A stretch of DNA of 64,000 nt from Phymorhynchus buccinoides (taxonomy: Eukaryota > Mollusca > Gastropoda > Neogastropoda > Raphitomidae), in NCBI GenBank assembly GCA_017654935.2, contig CM065682.1, forward strand, positions 35,062,488-35,126,487. The letters run 5' to 3'. The translations under genes and the position numbers were made by a program. Below, piece after piece: positions 45,788 to 59,650 of this stretch. How positions within the stretch are numbered: the stretch's first letter is position 1; every line of letters starts with the position of its first letter. The notes under the pieces were generated by a model. That model saw nothing but the letters and a program-made list of their open reading frames with translations, did not search any database and was not told where the DNA came from.

Positions 45788-46356
45788 TCTTGTAATGAGG
45801 TCCAATCACAAAAACTATGTGGTGTAATCATGTCTTTGAAAATTGTGCTGATCTATAGAGTGTCTTTGGTAACGCAAGGCCTTACTGATTTTGGTGGATC
45901 AAGAGCCACGCCAGTAAGCGTGAAACTACACTTGAAATCAGATATGGTGATTTTTATAAAAAAATTGCTCAGCCAATAACTACATGTCAACCTTTTAGTG
46001 ATGTGGTACTCACAGGGGCATACATTTCACTTCACTGAAACCTGTGCAAAATATATGTCCAATAACACAAAATGGAATGTCAGGATTGTTTGTGGCCCCT
46101 ACACGTCTGAATGACAGTCTGACATCGCCTATTAATGTGAATTAGGTGGGATTTTAGACATTCTTCTGGGGAATCCTCAGCCATTACCAGGGTGCTGTCC
46201 AAAGGTATGGAGCATACATGGAGATAGTTAACGTAAGCATAGATTCTTTACAATCATTCCCAAACATATTTGTGGTCATATATAAACCAACAGACTTGGC
46301 AAAATTCTCCTTTTGCTTCATTAATCAATTGCCAAGACTGCCCACAGTGTTTATCC

Positions 46357-47187
46357 TGATTGGCTGGTTTCCCCAGTGAGAATGAACTTGGTGGGGGGTG
46401 GAGGGAGGTGTCTGTGAAAATGAACCCAGGGCTGATGTGTTCAATGTCATGCCTGCATAAAGGATTGTCAATCTTGGAGGTGTCAGTAGCCACTGGACAT
46501 ATGTCTACCAACTACAGAGCAGAGGCCAGTGCCTTGCTGTCTGCAGTACAGGAACTAAACCAACAGGACAGCATCCCAGAAAATATAGTATTTCTGACAG
46601 ACTGTCGTGTTGTCCTCCAAAGCCTCCAGTACATCAAAGAGCTGCAAGAACTCAGCAGCAAAACAACACTGATCCTGTAGTAGATTCCCTCTCATTGTGG
46701 TCTGGGTGGCAATGAACAGGCAGATAAACTCTCCAAAATGGGCAGCAAACTGGAACAGTTTACACCCCCCATGTCATACGGAGAAGCAAAAGCAATTGTT
46801 CGTGGTCACTTCAGAACAAAATGGAGGGAGTGTCTGCAGCTTGACACTGGAGAGGACAGCATCCACCAGCTGGACCATGCCCAGCAGGTCACCATCTTTA
46901 GATTGAGAACCGGGCACTGTCAACTCCTCTCCCATCTCTATCGTTTGAAGATTCCCATACGTATGAATGTCCTTGTGGCACGGGATTACAGACAGCAGAC
47001 CACATTTTGCAGGACTGCCCTAGTTTCAGCATCCGGAGACGTCAAATCTGGCCCAGGCCTGTGGCACTCCGTGACAAGCTGTGGGGTCCTGCTGAGGCGC
47101 TGCGTTTTGACTGCGGCCTTCATCAACCAAACCGGACTGAGCACATGATATGGCCAGGAACAAAGAAGAAGAAAAGAAGAAGGAGGT
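46357..47187 (+). mobile_element. Mirror of the RNase H-bearing LINE end
   Basis: Plus-strand counterpart of 14640-15470: STNYRAEASALL, VFLTDCRVVLQSL, a stop near 46678, then IPSHCGLGGNEQADKLSK and the Cys-rich CPCGTGLQTADHILQDCP end. Small differences such as REC for RER at about 46830 confirm that it is not a digital copy. Confidence 0.88.
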
Positions 47188-47866
47188 GTCAGCTAAGGGA
47201 TCAAAGGAATGAGGAATGCATGTACTTTTGCCTACAGATCATCCTCACAGTCTGTTCCTTACTCTTTCAGTTAAAGGTCCTGTTTCTTTTGTAGGTAGTT
47301 GTTTTGGACCTGAAAGCAATCCAGAAAACGTGTCAAAGAGCTCAACGACGAGAAATCTCTCTTCATGTACGTGGTGACACAAACTTTTCCCTCATGAGGC
47401 CTTTGTGAGACAGTACTCGTGGTGTGGTGCTGGTTCCATATCCACGATGACACTTTGTCTGAAATTTCAGGCCTATGGCCTTTGGTTATGAGATACACTA
47501 CGTAACATACTTTCAAGCATTTCGACACCTATGTGCATCTCCATGTCGGTCATACATCTTAGAGAATTTGTCAAGGGATAGTAAACCAAGCACCAAGACA
47601 AAACTGATAATGTTATGCACCCAACATTAAACATGTTTTGACATGAGCATGTCTGTGTCACATTTCTAGGGTTGTGTTAGACGCCTGCACCCTGCTGTCT
47701 GTAGTGAGCACTGTATTCATTTTGTAATCAGGGTGTTGACAATAATAGAGGTGCAATGCCAACATCAACAAAACAACTTATATTTTGTTTGCCTTTCATT
47801 GTTACCCTAAAATAACATCACTCTTTTACCCACTGTATCCTCCTCAACATGAAAACACACAATTAC

Positions 47867-48159
47867 CTGAACAAGGATGATACCAAAAACGAGGGCAATC
47901 TGCGACTGCTTAGAAATGAAGCGAAGTTTCATAGGCGACTTGGATTTCCGTAAAAAGATTCGGTAGATACGGCTTATCTTTACCACCAATGGGGCGTACA
48001 TCACCGTGAATGACAGCGGGAAGCAGAATGTGAGGATCTGGCAGATGGTGTCTGTGGGTGGAACAACGTACATGGCCGTCACCAGAGAGAATGCCAGTTG
48101 GCTGAACAGCATGATACTGCACAGATCTTTGCCACTGGCTTTGATCAGACTGGTGTGAC
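47867..48159 (-). CDS. mGluR-like receptor exon D (mirror): TM2 to TM4
   Basis: Counterpart of 13669-13961 with identical translation (HTSLIKASGKDL...PPTDTICQI...RIYRIF...IILVQ). Splice sites are intact: AC at 47865-47866 is the donor and CT at 48160-48161 the acceptor, as read on the plus strand. Confidence 0.93.
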
Positions 48160-48288
48160 CTGTTGAGATGCATAAACAAGGGTCAGAATTGTCAGGGGAA
48201 AGAACTATCCAAAATCCTTCGATTTTGCAGCAGATACATCATCCAGTTGCTAGTGAATCAGAACCTTTGCATCAGCATGGTCATGGTA

Positions 48289-48355
48289 AAAGAAGAAGAA
48301 GAAGAAGAAGAAGAAGAAGAAGAAGAAGAAGAAGAAGAAAAAGAAGAAGAAGAAG
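48289..48355. repeat. (GAA)n trinucleotide repeat
   Basis: Mirror of 13433-13539, with fewer units and differently placed AAA interruptions. Confidence 0.95.
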
Positions 48356-49565
48356 ATCAGTACAACAACAAAAGAAGGAGTAGGAAGAAAAAGAAGAAAA
48401 GTGCGTAGGTTTTATTTCAAACAGCAGTAAAAAATATTTTTCTTCTACTCAAAGACTAAAAGCGTGTATACGTCATCTGTTCATAGGGTAAGGTTACTGG
48501 TATCACAACAGCTACCCATAATGTACCACTACTAGACGATTTGGGTTAAATATGTGTGTGTGATATTGGGACAGTCAAGGGAAGTGTTTCATCACAACCA
48601 AAATGTAACAAAGGAGGAATGTTTTTGCAAGGCAAAAAATATAATTTTGGCAACCCCTTATCTTATTTTGGATAACGGTTCTATGTTTGTTGCTCCCATG
48701 GGCCAGCCTTCACGTGGCGGGGGTGTTCTCGACCAAGCTGTGCCCACCCATTTTCTTACCTTTGCTATTTTTCTGCCTACTATGTCTTATACTATCTTTT
48801 TTCCCCATAATGTCTCCCAACAAAATCTGCAGTTATCCATTTCGTCTGATCTTTCTTCAATCTTTTCTTTCATCTTTTCTTACAAATCTATCTTTTGAAT
48901 GCTCGTTTTTCTCTCTGATCTATCGAACAACTTGTGATATGCCAGTTTTGTTATTGTTCACTGGCTTCCACACGTGAGACCTTGCCCACTTGAGTGGGCA
49001 CCTGTTGTCCATTCTGCAGTGCATATTTGCCTATATGGCATTTTTTATATATCTTTTTGTTTGTGGCACAAGCCACAAACCTATAACTCACTTTGTCTGT
49101 CTGTCTGTCGGTCGGTCCAAAATTGTCGCACTTCAAAGTGAGGCTGCACTTCAAATTGAGGCTGCTCTTTAAAATGATGTTTCGTTTTCAATTGTCGCAC
49201 GCCACAAACGATTGCGAATCCGCGCTTGTTTTTACTAGTATGTGTTTGTTATCCTTTTCTACTGCTTTTAAAAAGTTATGGATCTGATAAATAGAGCGGA
49301 ATGATTCGACGTTTCCAGCACTGTGTAGAATTATGTGTTATAGGGTACAATGAAGGAGGTGTCATGTTATGAATTGTACAATATATTTTGTTGTTTACAG
49401 GTTGTTGAACATTGGTAAGATACATTGATGAGTGTTTTGTAATAAGTGGTCAAACGTTACGCGGTGACAGTCCTGAAATGACCATAGCTGTTGACGGGAC
49501 TATAATAGACAAATAAATAAACCTTTTTGTTGTTCAATGCATGACTACAAGGTCAAATCTGAAAA

Positions 49566-50161
49566 TGTGACTTAAAACTTTGAAGGTGCGCCCTGACAGA
49601 TGCGTTTTTTGCAAGAAACACATCGAGGTCACCAGGAAAACAATCTTTAAAGAGATCGCAACACTCACTTTGCTCTGGTTTCCTAGAAATCAAACCGTCA
49701 AAAAGGCGATTCCTCCTTGGCGGAGGTGCTGGTAGTCCAATTCTTTCAGTGAAAGAAGGCATGTGCCTTATCTTTTCTAATGGCCGCCTGAGTTTATATC
49801 TAGACCAAATCGTTTGCACGAAAGTTCCACAATACAAGCCTTTTTATTTTTGTTTTTTAAAGTTGTATACAGTTTACCAAAAGGAGTTTCGCTCACAACA
49901 AAGGAAATAGATCTCTTTTTTTTTACTGCACTACAAAGAAAAAAAAGCTTCAACCACAATGAGTGGCCTCCACCCACCCCATCCAATATAGGCTTTTATC
50001 TCTGGCATATCCGCCAAGGAGGAATCGCCGTTCTGACTGTTTGATTTCTAGGAAACCAGAGCAAAGTGTTCCGATCCTTAAAAAAGGCTGTCTTTCTGGT
50101 GATCTCGACATGTTTCTTGTTAAAACTCATCCGTCAGGGCCCACCTTTAAAGTCTTGGGGT
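49566..50161. mobile_element. Mirror of the ~155-bp-arm foldback
   Basis: Counterpart of 11657-12262. Both arms are present, with small indels relative to the left copy (for example TTTTTAAGGATCGG near 50080). Confidence 0.85.
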
Positions 50162-50468
50162 CAATTTGTTCCTTTTGTGGGCAAAAACTGAAAATGTTCC
50201 ATGCCAAAAAAAGACCCACAAAAAACAAAACTGAGATGTGTTATTTTTAATTACATTAGTCACGTACATAGTACTACTTATGTCTTATACATGGCACTGC
50301 CACATCAAGGAATTCATAAGCATGGTGAAACCTCAGTTATATCACATCAAACTATTGAGGACAAAAGTGACAAATGGCCAATAGTCTAAAAAGTATAAGC
50401 CAATTTGCAATGGCGGACCTGACCCGGAGGTGGACTAGCCCCCCACCCCCTATTGTGTTATTATTAAA

Positions 50469-50470
<2 letters not shown>

Positions 50471-50557
<87 letters not shown>

Positions 50558-50680
50558 GAGACATGTAATTGTATTGTGTTATTAAAAAAGAAAGAGAGAA
50601 ATGTAATCGTATTGTGTTATTATTAAAGCAGAGAGAGAGATGTAATTGTACTGTGTTATCATTAAATCAGAGAGAGAGAG
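50471..50680. repeat. (GA)n tracts with repeated spacer
   Basis: Mirror of 11140-11345; the main tract is longer and interrupted by GACAGAG. Confidence 0.9.
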
Positions 50681-51137
50681 AGAGGGGTGTAAAAAAAAGA
50701 AAGAAAAAAAGCCAATATCCATGCATCTATCATTAAATTATTGCTACAAACCCCCTTATGCAATACTAGTAACCAGGCGGAACCAATTTGGTACCTGTCT
50801 TCTAATTCATTACTTCGAAGACTAAAATTATAAATCACTACATATAGTTAGTCTAAAGTGTAAGCCTTTTCTTTGAAGTAATATATAATTATTGCACTGC
50901 ATCAGCAGAATGCATGCTGAAATGCCCATAACTGCCAGATTATTCGCTGTTGAGGCAGAGCTCTCTACCATTAAGTGGTACGGAAGGGGTAACTATCCCC
51001 TATATATTTGATTTTCCTCAAAAGGCACGTTAATTAGTTAACCAACAGTTACTCTTATAATTTTATAACAAAATCGAATTGAGCACCTTTAAGCAAACCA
51101 TTCACACGCTGTCAGCAGATCTTTGCAAGTGTGCAGT

Positions 51138-52452
51138 TAAGCAAAATTGATATATTTTACACTAAAGAGATACGCAGAGAAATTGTAAAGCAGAAAGCAA
51201 ACCAAGCTGGGTTTTTTTAATCATTCTACTATTGATCACGCTTTTGTTTAGAAAATTCTGGTTGATATTTTTAAGAGCAAAAAGAAGAACTAGTTTGTGC
51301 ATTCATTGATTATAAAAAAAAAGCATTTGATTCTGTGTGGCGCTTAGGCTTATGGACAAAACTTATTAAACAAAATATCAATGGTAAGATATCAAATGTA
51401 ATTATAAAAATGTACAATAACATCAAATATTGTGTTATTCAAAATGGAGAACAGTCTGATTATTTTGGAAGCTTTAGAGGACTGCGTCAATGAGAAACTC
51501 TATCACCGTTGCTTTTTTCATTATATTTGAATAATGTAGAAAACTTTTTGACAGCTATTTATATGAATACTAGCAATGTTGATCATGAAAATAATAACTG
51601 TATATTTGCGGTTATTAGTGCTTTTGTATGCAGATGTTACAATTCTTTTATCTGAATCAGCTAATGGTCTGCAAAAGGCACTTGATCTGTTGCATGAATA
51701 TTGCCTTGACTGGAAACTTGAAGTTAATGTATCTAAAACTAAAATTATGGTTTTCTATTCCAATCGGCTAACGAAACATGTTTAAGTTTGGTTTGCAAAC
51801 CATTGATATAGTTACTTCTTTTAGATATCTCAGAATCTAGTTCAGTCAGACAGGCACGTTTTTCAAAGCAAAGAAAAGTGTGTATGACCATGCCGTAAGA
51901 GCAATGTTCTCATTGTTACAAACTGCAAGAAAACAAGAATTACCTATATGTATAATTTTAGATATGTACCCCCAAAAATGTGTTCCAATTTTGTTGCACG
52001 GATGTGAAATATGGGGATACGAGAACCTTGATATTTGGGGAAAATTACAAATGAATTTTTTTTAAACGGCAGACTGTCAGCTATGGTTCTTGGAAAACTT
52101 GGCATATAAATGTGGGTTAATTCGTTTTTGGTCAGGATTTATTGACAGTCGTAATGCAGATAAAATTTCGAGTAAAATGTACGCAATTTTATTCAACTTG
52201 TGCGCACATAAATAATGTCCATCCAAATGGCTAAATAATATTCAAATAATTTTAGTTGACAGTGGATATAACTGTTTGGTTTTCACAGAATGGCTACAAC
52301 AGGGAATTGTTTTGCGATAGTATTACTAAGAGCATAAAAGATCAATATATTAAATCATGTGAAGCTTTGCTTGAAGGGAATAACAAATGCGTGTTTTATA
52401 AAAGCATAAAAAGTGAGTTTTGTAGAGAAAAATACATAACACAACTTAATCA
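51138..52452 (+). mobile_element. Mirror of the older LINE, RT and middle part
   Basis: Plus-strand counterpart of 9376-10690: CAFIDYKKAFDSVWR near 51291-51335, LLYADVTILLS, LEVNVSKTKIMVF, CREKYITQL. The same defects occur, including YADV. Confidence 0.85.
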
Positions 52453-53348
52453 TAATAATAATAATAAATAATAAATAAATTCTATAGCGCTATTCTCCTG
52501 ACACAGCAGGACTCACCACGCTTTACATGAAAAAAAAAGAAGAAAGTTTACACACAAAAGGTATTCAAAATACATGTACTTAAAATTATTTTGAATTTTT
52601 TAAAATAAAAAAGCAGTTTATCACACTCACACAACTCACATGTAAAATATCTACATAAAACAGGAATTATTTAATAATATAAAAAAAATCTTTACAGGGT
52701 TGACTGACAGTGCATGGACAGACAGAAATTAACAGAGATATTTTCTGAAAAGATGCGTCTTCAGGCCAGTTTTGAAAGAAGACAGAGACGGAGAGCCGCT
52801 GCGGAGAGGGAAAGGGAGATTGTTCCAGATGTGTGGTGCTTAGAAACGAAAAGAACTGTTTCCAACTGTTTTGTACTTGGTGAAAGGTTTGCAGAGACGT
52901 TTTAGGTTGCTTGATCTGAGGTTGCGTTCTGGTATGTAGGCAGAGAGGAGAGAAGAGAGGTAGTCAGGAAGAGTGTCTTCGAAATAACGATAGGCAAGAG
53001 TGGCCACTTTATAGTCGACTCTCGCGTCAACAGGGAGCCAGTGCAGCTGTCTCAACAGTGGTGTCACTGAGTCAGTCTTACGCTTTCTGAGCACACCCCA
53101 GGCAGCACTGTTCTGGACTCCTTGAAGACGCTTCACAGAAGAAAGAGGGAGACCTGCAAGAATTGCATTGCAGTAATCCAGCCTGGACAGCATGAAAGAA
53201 ACAGCAAGTTGAGTAGCAGCTTCAACTGAGAGATATACGAACGAATAGAACTTAGTCTTTAAAGATGGCAGAAAGTTGACCGATCAAAAGAAAGTGTTTC
53301 ATCCAGGCAGACACCCAGATACTTTACTGATTTCTGAAAAGATACAGA
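52452..53348 (-). mobile_element. Mirror of the inserted L2/CR1-like LINE end
   Basis: Counterpart of 8480-9376. The frame from 53193 stops at about 52840, where the left copy runs on, through a small change in the NKSFRF region. Confidence 0.9.
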
Positions 53349-53662
53349 ATCATTTGACAAGGAATATTCATTTATCCATTAATAAAATGTCGTATGTAAT
53401 CATAAATTGTCGATCGAAGTTAAAAGAAGAGAGGATGAGGATCAGAGAGAATAGGATATGTAAAGAATGTAGCATGAATACTGTCGGTGATGAGTTTCAT
53501 TTTGTTTTGCAATGCCCAAAATTTACTCTACTTCGGATAATGTTTATTGCTAAAAAGTATCAATCTTGTTTATCAATGTTTAATCTTTGCAATCTGTTCC
53601 GTGCTAACAAGAAAACACAACTTAAATTGAGTAAATTCATAAAGCAGGCAAAAGTCGTTTAA
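53349..53662 (+). mobile_element. Mirror of the older LINE, C-terminal piece
   Basis: Counterpart of 8166-8479: IRENRICKECSMN and GDEFHFVLQCPKF. Here one longer frame (53276-53662) joins the two parts that are frame-shifted on the left. Confidence 0.8.
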
Positions 53663-53962
53663 ATACATTTCATGTCAATAATATATATACTTCCCAAAAC
53701 GTACATTTGTTATTCTGACTTGTGAAACGTCATTTCTAATCTCAAAATTTGTTTCATTTCTTATTATCGTTTGATGATGTGATCCAATGTATCATTTTTG
53801 TTTTGTGTTTGTATCCTCCACTCTCCAATAGGAGAAAAAGGCTTAAACTTATCTTGAATCTTGATAGAAGTTTGAAACTACATAGACACATACAGACACA
53901 AGGGACACACTCACACATAGGGGCACAGAGATAAACAGACACAAACACAGACAGACAGACAC

Positions 53963-54098
<136 letters not shown>

Positions 54099-54282
54099 TT
54101 CCCATTCATCAACATGTACAAAAAATACAAAACGCATATCTACTAACATTATACGCACAAATCAATATATTCACAAAACTTGATCAACCAGAAACAACAC
54201 GTACAATTCACAAGTATGTCACGAGATGCATCTTCTTAGACAATAACAACAACGACAGCAACAGCTACAACAGCAAACTAAC

Positions 54283-54676
54283 CGTTGATAAAGTAGAGCA
54301 CGGTGGTAGCAGCTCCCCAACAAAACGTCAGGACGCACATTGTAAGCAACATGACACCATCGGGATATTGGATACCAAGCTGGTATACTGGTTCAATGGG
54401 CAGGCATTTGGTCTTTGTTTCTTCATCCGGCCACGTGAAATTGGACTCAGAAGGGCATATCTGGCATTGGATGTCACCAACCTTAGCTGGCACCGTCCTT
54501 TCATTGGACTTGCACTTGACACACTTGAAGCAGCAGTGGGGCTGACCAATAACCATTTCATAGCCAGGTTGACATGGTTTGCTGCAAACTGACTGGGGTG
54601 TAGCATGGGAACCATCTTCGTCGATAATCTCTGAAGATGGACCTCCTCTAAATCTCGGCTTGAAGGTAATGTGATC
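54283..54676 (-). CDS. mGluR-like receptor exon C (mirror): NCD3G and TM1
   Basis: Counterpart of 7155-7548 with identical translation, including all nine cysteines and TM1. The donor reads AC at 54281-54282 and the acceptor CT at 54677-54678 on the plus strand. Confidence 0.92.
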
Positions 54677-54739
54677 CTGCAAACAAACTATTTTAGATCA
54701 TAGCCTTGACCAATTTTTTTTTCTTTTTAATACGTGTTG

Positions 54740-54747
<8 letters not shown>

Positions 54748-54816
<69 letters not shown>

Positions 54817-54825
54817 ATTCTCTCT
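54748..54825. repeat. (TC)n microsatellite
   Basis: Mirror of 6978-7084 but much shorter and interrupted (CTTCTC, TGTCATTC). This is one of the largest length differences between the arms. Confidence 0.9.
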
Positions 54826-55204
54826 CTGTGTATGTGTGTGTGTAAGGGGGGGATGACACACCCACGCAGGGGGTGAGGGGTGGGGGGCGCACACGTGCTT
54901 ATGTATGAGTGTGAGGTTGTGTGGGCAAGACAAACCAAATCAAATGCAATGAACAATAACTTTTCTTTCATTGATGCAATGAACAATAAGTTTTTTCATT
55001 TAAAATCATGCAATGAACAATAAGTTTTCTTTCATTTAAAATGATGCATAGGCAATGCATGTAAAAAGTACAAGAATGTGAGGGAAAGGAATGAACATGA
55101 CAGAGAAATATTTTTTTAAACATGTTATTTATGACCGTTGATGAACCGATGAATGGAAATGTCATTCCTGTTAGGTAAATCATTACAACACTTCCATCAC
55201 TCAG

Positions 55205-56540
55205 TTTTCTTTTTAAGATTGATAACCGCTTTCTTGCTGATATTCTAACAGCCTTCTTGTGAAAATATTTACTTTTAGTTACTAGAAAACGGGTTGAACA
55301 CGAAACGTCTTGACTGTTTAAAAAAATATTATTAGATCTTTGTTTTGGGGTTTCAATTTATTTTTTTCTGTAATAAGCTTTCTCGTGACTTGAAGCAGAT
55401 TTCTTGTGATTTGGAGAATCTTTTGTTTTAAGATAGGGGGAAAACCTGTCTGGTGATTTCAAATAGTTCTGATTTGTGATTCAAAGCAGCTTTTGTTTTG
55501 TGAATTAAGAAAGCTTTTTTAAAATTAGAAAATAAAGCTTTCTTGTGTTTTCAAGCAGCTTTCTTATTGTGATTAGGAACAGTTTCTGCTTTAAGATAGG
55601 GAAAAAAATATGTCTTGTGAATTGAAATAGCTGTGGTTTTGTGATGTGATTCAAAGCAGTTTCGCTTTGTGAATTAAAAAAATCTCCTTTTTCCGAAAAT
55701 AATACTTGCTTGGGGTTCAAAACAGTATTCTTGTTGCGGAACCAAATCGTTTTCTTGTTATGATTTGAAACAACATTTGTTCCCTGATTCACACCATGCT
55801 TTTCTTTTGTGATTTAAGATAGCATATAATTTGTAATTCAAAGCAAGCTTCGTTTTGATATTCAAAACAGCTTTGTTTGTAGTTTGAAATAGATTTCTTT
55901 TTGCGATTCAAAACAGCATTTGTCTTTGATTCAAAAGATTTTGTTTAATTCGAAAAAGCCTTCTTTTATAATTCAATATTTCTTCTAGGATTCCAAATAG
56001 CTTTCTAGCGTAGTTGAAAACAGTACAATTATATGCTTTGTGAGTAGTATTTTGTACTGGTATTTAGTACTTTATAGTCACAGAGCCGTCTCTGTGAAAT
56101 TCGGGTTGCTCCCACCTGGAAAGAGCGTAGCAGCCAGAGGCACGCCACCCAATTTTTTTAAAAATGTAATTATTACATGTATTTTTTTATTTGCATGCGA
56201 TTTTGTGTGTGACTGATGAGGAATGAAGGGGGAGGTGTAAATTTTGACCAAATGACAACTTTTTCGTTGCCACTGGGTTTAATGTGTGCCAAGTGCATAG
56301 GCACACGGGACCTCGGTTTATCTCCTTATCCGAAAGACTTCACGTTCAGACCGTAAGGCCTGGTGCAGAGTGAGAGGAAAAATCCCCTGAACTCGTGTTT
56401 ATTGTAAACGAGGCGTACGCGTTACCTCTGTGCCATTCTGTTACCTGTTGGAAGAAATATTTTTTTAGTTTTAGTCCAAACAGCTTTCTTTTCTGATTGT
56501 AAACAGATTTTGTTTAGTGATTCAAAAAAGATTATTTTAT
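55205..56540. repeat. Mirror of the AAAGCTG degenerate array
   Basis: Counterpart of 5270-6600, reading CAGCTTT followed by TTTTGTGATTCAAA units on the plus strand, interrupted by the SINE. Confidence 0.7.
56046..56435 (-). mobile_element. Mirror of the tRNA-derived SINE
   Basis: Counterpart of 5373-5762. Head, central domain and tail are preserved; a small change (TCTCCTTATCCGAAAG) occurs near 56320. Confidence 0.78.
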
Positions 56541-57268
56541 TATTTAAAAGACTTTGAGCTTGAATACATCTTTGCTACCACTGTATGCCTAAATGGTGCG
56601 AATGTAATAATTAGAGGTGGGCAATAAAACGGGTTTGAATGGAAAAACTGGTCTTACATTCTGCGATTTGAAAACCGGTTCGAGTTCCTATGAACTGATT
56701 GTTGGCTGAAAGTTTTTCCATAAAATAACGCACTCTTCCCCAAGAACTGTGCATCTCGGCGCGGACTGTGTGTCTGTAAACCAAACGTAGGGCCTATCTG
56801 TTTCTAAATTCTACTAGGAATGATGTTCAACTCTTCAACTATTTCTCAGAAATGTACACAGTTCTATACTTCAAGTACAGGATGTGCAAAGATGGGAGTG
56901 TTGGGGGGAAGGGATTTGATTGTTGGATTTGACAATGTCATTATCCATTTTATAGAGGTTTGGGGTATAGCCTAATCGATGTAATGTAATTTTGTTGTAC
57001 ATGTTACATTATTTTAAAGGAATATGTGTTTGCATAAACATGTGTTTGCACATATTTTGTGTGCTGTTGGTCGAGTGTGCCATAGCTGATAGGGATTACT
57101 TTGGGGCTTTTTGTTTTAATTGATCCAACCATAGCGTTTTGTGAAACCGAGAGAGGCAATCATCCTCTAAGCGTGACCAACTGATCTACAAGCAAAGCTT
57201 GTAACTCCTTAATTCTAGAGGGTAAACACGTGGGTTCACTACCAATAGCTTAGCAGATTAACATATAA

Positions 57269-57632
57269 AGTAGTCCAGAAAAAACGTCTCTAAATCGCCT
57301 TGAAAACGAGATTATTCAATTTCTTTATTTTTGGAGATGGCTAAGAAATCCCAACTGGCATTGGTAGTTTGACGTTTAAGAAGTAGTATGGTAAAACATT
57401 GCCACTTATATGTGAATATATAACCGTTTAAAGATAGAATTTGCAAAATAAAATTTCTATCTTTAAACGGTTATATCATATTGATCATCATAAGTGGCCA
57501 TTTTTTTTAACATAATACTTTTTTAAATATCATACTACCAAAACCAGCTGGAATTTTTTAGCCATCCCCTCCCCCCCAAAAAAAAGAAATATAGTTTTCT
57601 AGGCGATTTAAAGACAATGTCGTTCTGGAGTA
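57269..57632. mobile_element. Mirror of the hairpin MITE
   Basis: Counterpart of 4182-4545, with the same 364-bp span and stem. Confidence 0.85.
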
Positions 57633-57701
57633 AAGGGACACATAGCTCATATTAGAAGCCGTAATGAAAAACAAACAAGCCATGACGCACGTTTCCTTTA
57701 C

Positions 57702-58388
57702 CTTGTTGAATGAGTCAAAGCCAGTTATAGCTGGGTTCCATATTCCAACGTTCTGATGTTCAAGTCGCTTGTTTTTATATACAACATTGTAGATTTCGTA
57801 TCCCACGCGTCCGTTCCCTATGTCATCAAAGCTGATGTTGCCTCCCTCTCCAATAAAGTTCACCCTCCTCAAACTGTCTCTCAACTCCAGGGGCTTCACA
57901 CACTTCTTCACGTCATCTTCAGTGCACGTTTTCAGCAGGTCATCCAGAGCATGCGCCAAGGCGTAGACAGCATCAATGGCCAACGATTCTCCTTCCTCAG
58001 GTTTATAATTCATACAAGTTCCAATCTCCCAGTTTTCATTACAGGCATTGGTATCAGACGGATTTAATGAACAATTGAAAGCTTGCGCTGCGAACTCTGC
58101 AAACCAAGGGTTGTGTGATCCTGTCTTCAATGTCATATGTTGGAATCGTTCCTCAAAGCGTTTAACAGACACTGACTGAAATCTGATCATGAATGAACCG
58201 TGTAGGACAGCCCCGAACTTGCCCAAGCCACCTAAAGCAAAATGAACAGTGTCGGATCCTACCCAAGTGAAGTAGTTCTCCACTTTCCTTGACAAGATTA
58301 TTTCAAATAGGTTGGTGAGATGCAAGTGGTAGAGGAACAGGATCACCACACGGGCCTCTGGTCGGCTTATTAATCCATCCACTATATC
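57702..58388 (-). CDS. mGluR-like receptor exon B (mirror): ligand-binding domain
   Basis: Counterpart of 3426-4112 with identical translation, including WVGSD, NPWFAEF and VKPLE. The reading frame beyond the donor (to 57558) is intronic and has the only residue change seen there (Trp for Leu). Confidence 0.9.
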
Positions 58389-58940
58389 CTGTGATAAAGA
58401 GAAACAGTTGAAGAGAAATGCCTGTGAAATGCGAATAGACAGACGTCTGCCACTTTGACATTATATTTAATTAGCAAGAGGGAAATAACTCTCACGTAAA
58501 AGATCTAGAACTATAGTAGTGTATTGCGAATGAAACCTAGCAAACGTGAGATCGTTCATTGGGCAGAAAATGTATTATCTTCTGAGCCTTAAAAACAAAA
58601 CCTTTAGAGTCAGTGGCAAAACTTTGGGTAGGTCAGATGACCATACATAATTGTTTTTAATCCCATGGGAAACTGTGGCCAACGGTTTGCAGCCTATGAC
58701 CTATTAGCTTTCTTACTTCTACTTTACAACTGGCCCCTAATTTCTTCCACCACGTGCCTTGACTGATGCTGATTACAAATATGTATGGTTATAGCGGTTT
58801 TTGGACAGCTCAGAAAAAGTTCATCCAGACACATTTTAGTTCTTCCTGAACTGGGAGACAAAAAATGGGATTGAAATGAATTGAACAGAAAAATTAAAAT
58901 CATCATTATTAGTCTCAATTAGATTGCAATATCATCTAAC

Positions 58941-59111
58941 CTGAAAATCAGTTAAAGCATGGATGCTGCTGGCGACAGCAAAGCAGGATCCGACCTTTTC
59001 CATCTCTTGCTGCAGCATCCAGAAGCCAGCTTTGCCGTAGTCATTATTTTCGTACAACACCGAGACAAACGACCACCGGAACTTATCCAGGAGATCTGCA
59101 ATGGCCTTAGC
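58941..59111 (-). CDS. mGluR-like receptor exon A (mirror)
   Basis: Counterpart of 2703-2873 with identical translation and intact splice signals. No upstream exon was recognised between 59112 and 64000, so the next intron is at least 4.9 kb. Confidence 0.88.
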
Positions 59112-59235
59112 CTGTCACATAATTGACACTGAAATTAATATGATCCTTTATATCACACGAGTTTGATTCTTAATCATCATATAATAAAAAGGCAAGTGTC
59201 CGTGTGTGTGTGTCTGAAACACAAAACGGGCCTTA

Positions 59236-59650
59236 TAACTCCGCCGTTTTTCGACCGAATCGCTTCAAATATGCTATGAGCCCTAACGTGGCGATGGCAA
59301 CGGCAACCGAGGCGGCCGTGTCATTTGCGCGGTTTGGCAAATGCGCGAAACGCGTATCCGCCGGCCTCTCGGCGCCAGTATCTTCGGTATTTCTGGACGG
59401 ATTGCCCTCGAATTTGGGAGGTAGATGACCGGTGACGGTGACTATCTGTGTGCCAAACCGGAAGCAAATCGATTAAGAAACGCGCGCGATAGACACCGCT
59501 TCACCTTTTCACAAATAACTCCGCCGTTTCTTAACCGAATCGCTTCAAATTTGCTGTACTCAGCGTTACCAGTACTTGGCGTTACCGTTACTAGCGTTAC
59601 CGTTACTAGGCGTTACCGGTACTCGGCGTTGCGCTAGTGTACATAATAAC
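59236..59650. repeat. Mirror of the GTAACG / TTTGAAGCGATTCGG repeats
   Basis: Counterpart of 2178-2578. It differs at single positions, such as CAAATATGC for CAAATTTGC near 59268. Confidence 0.6.
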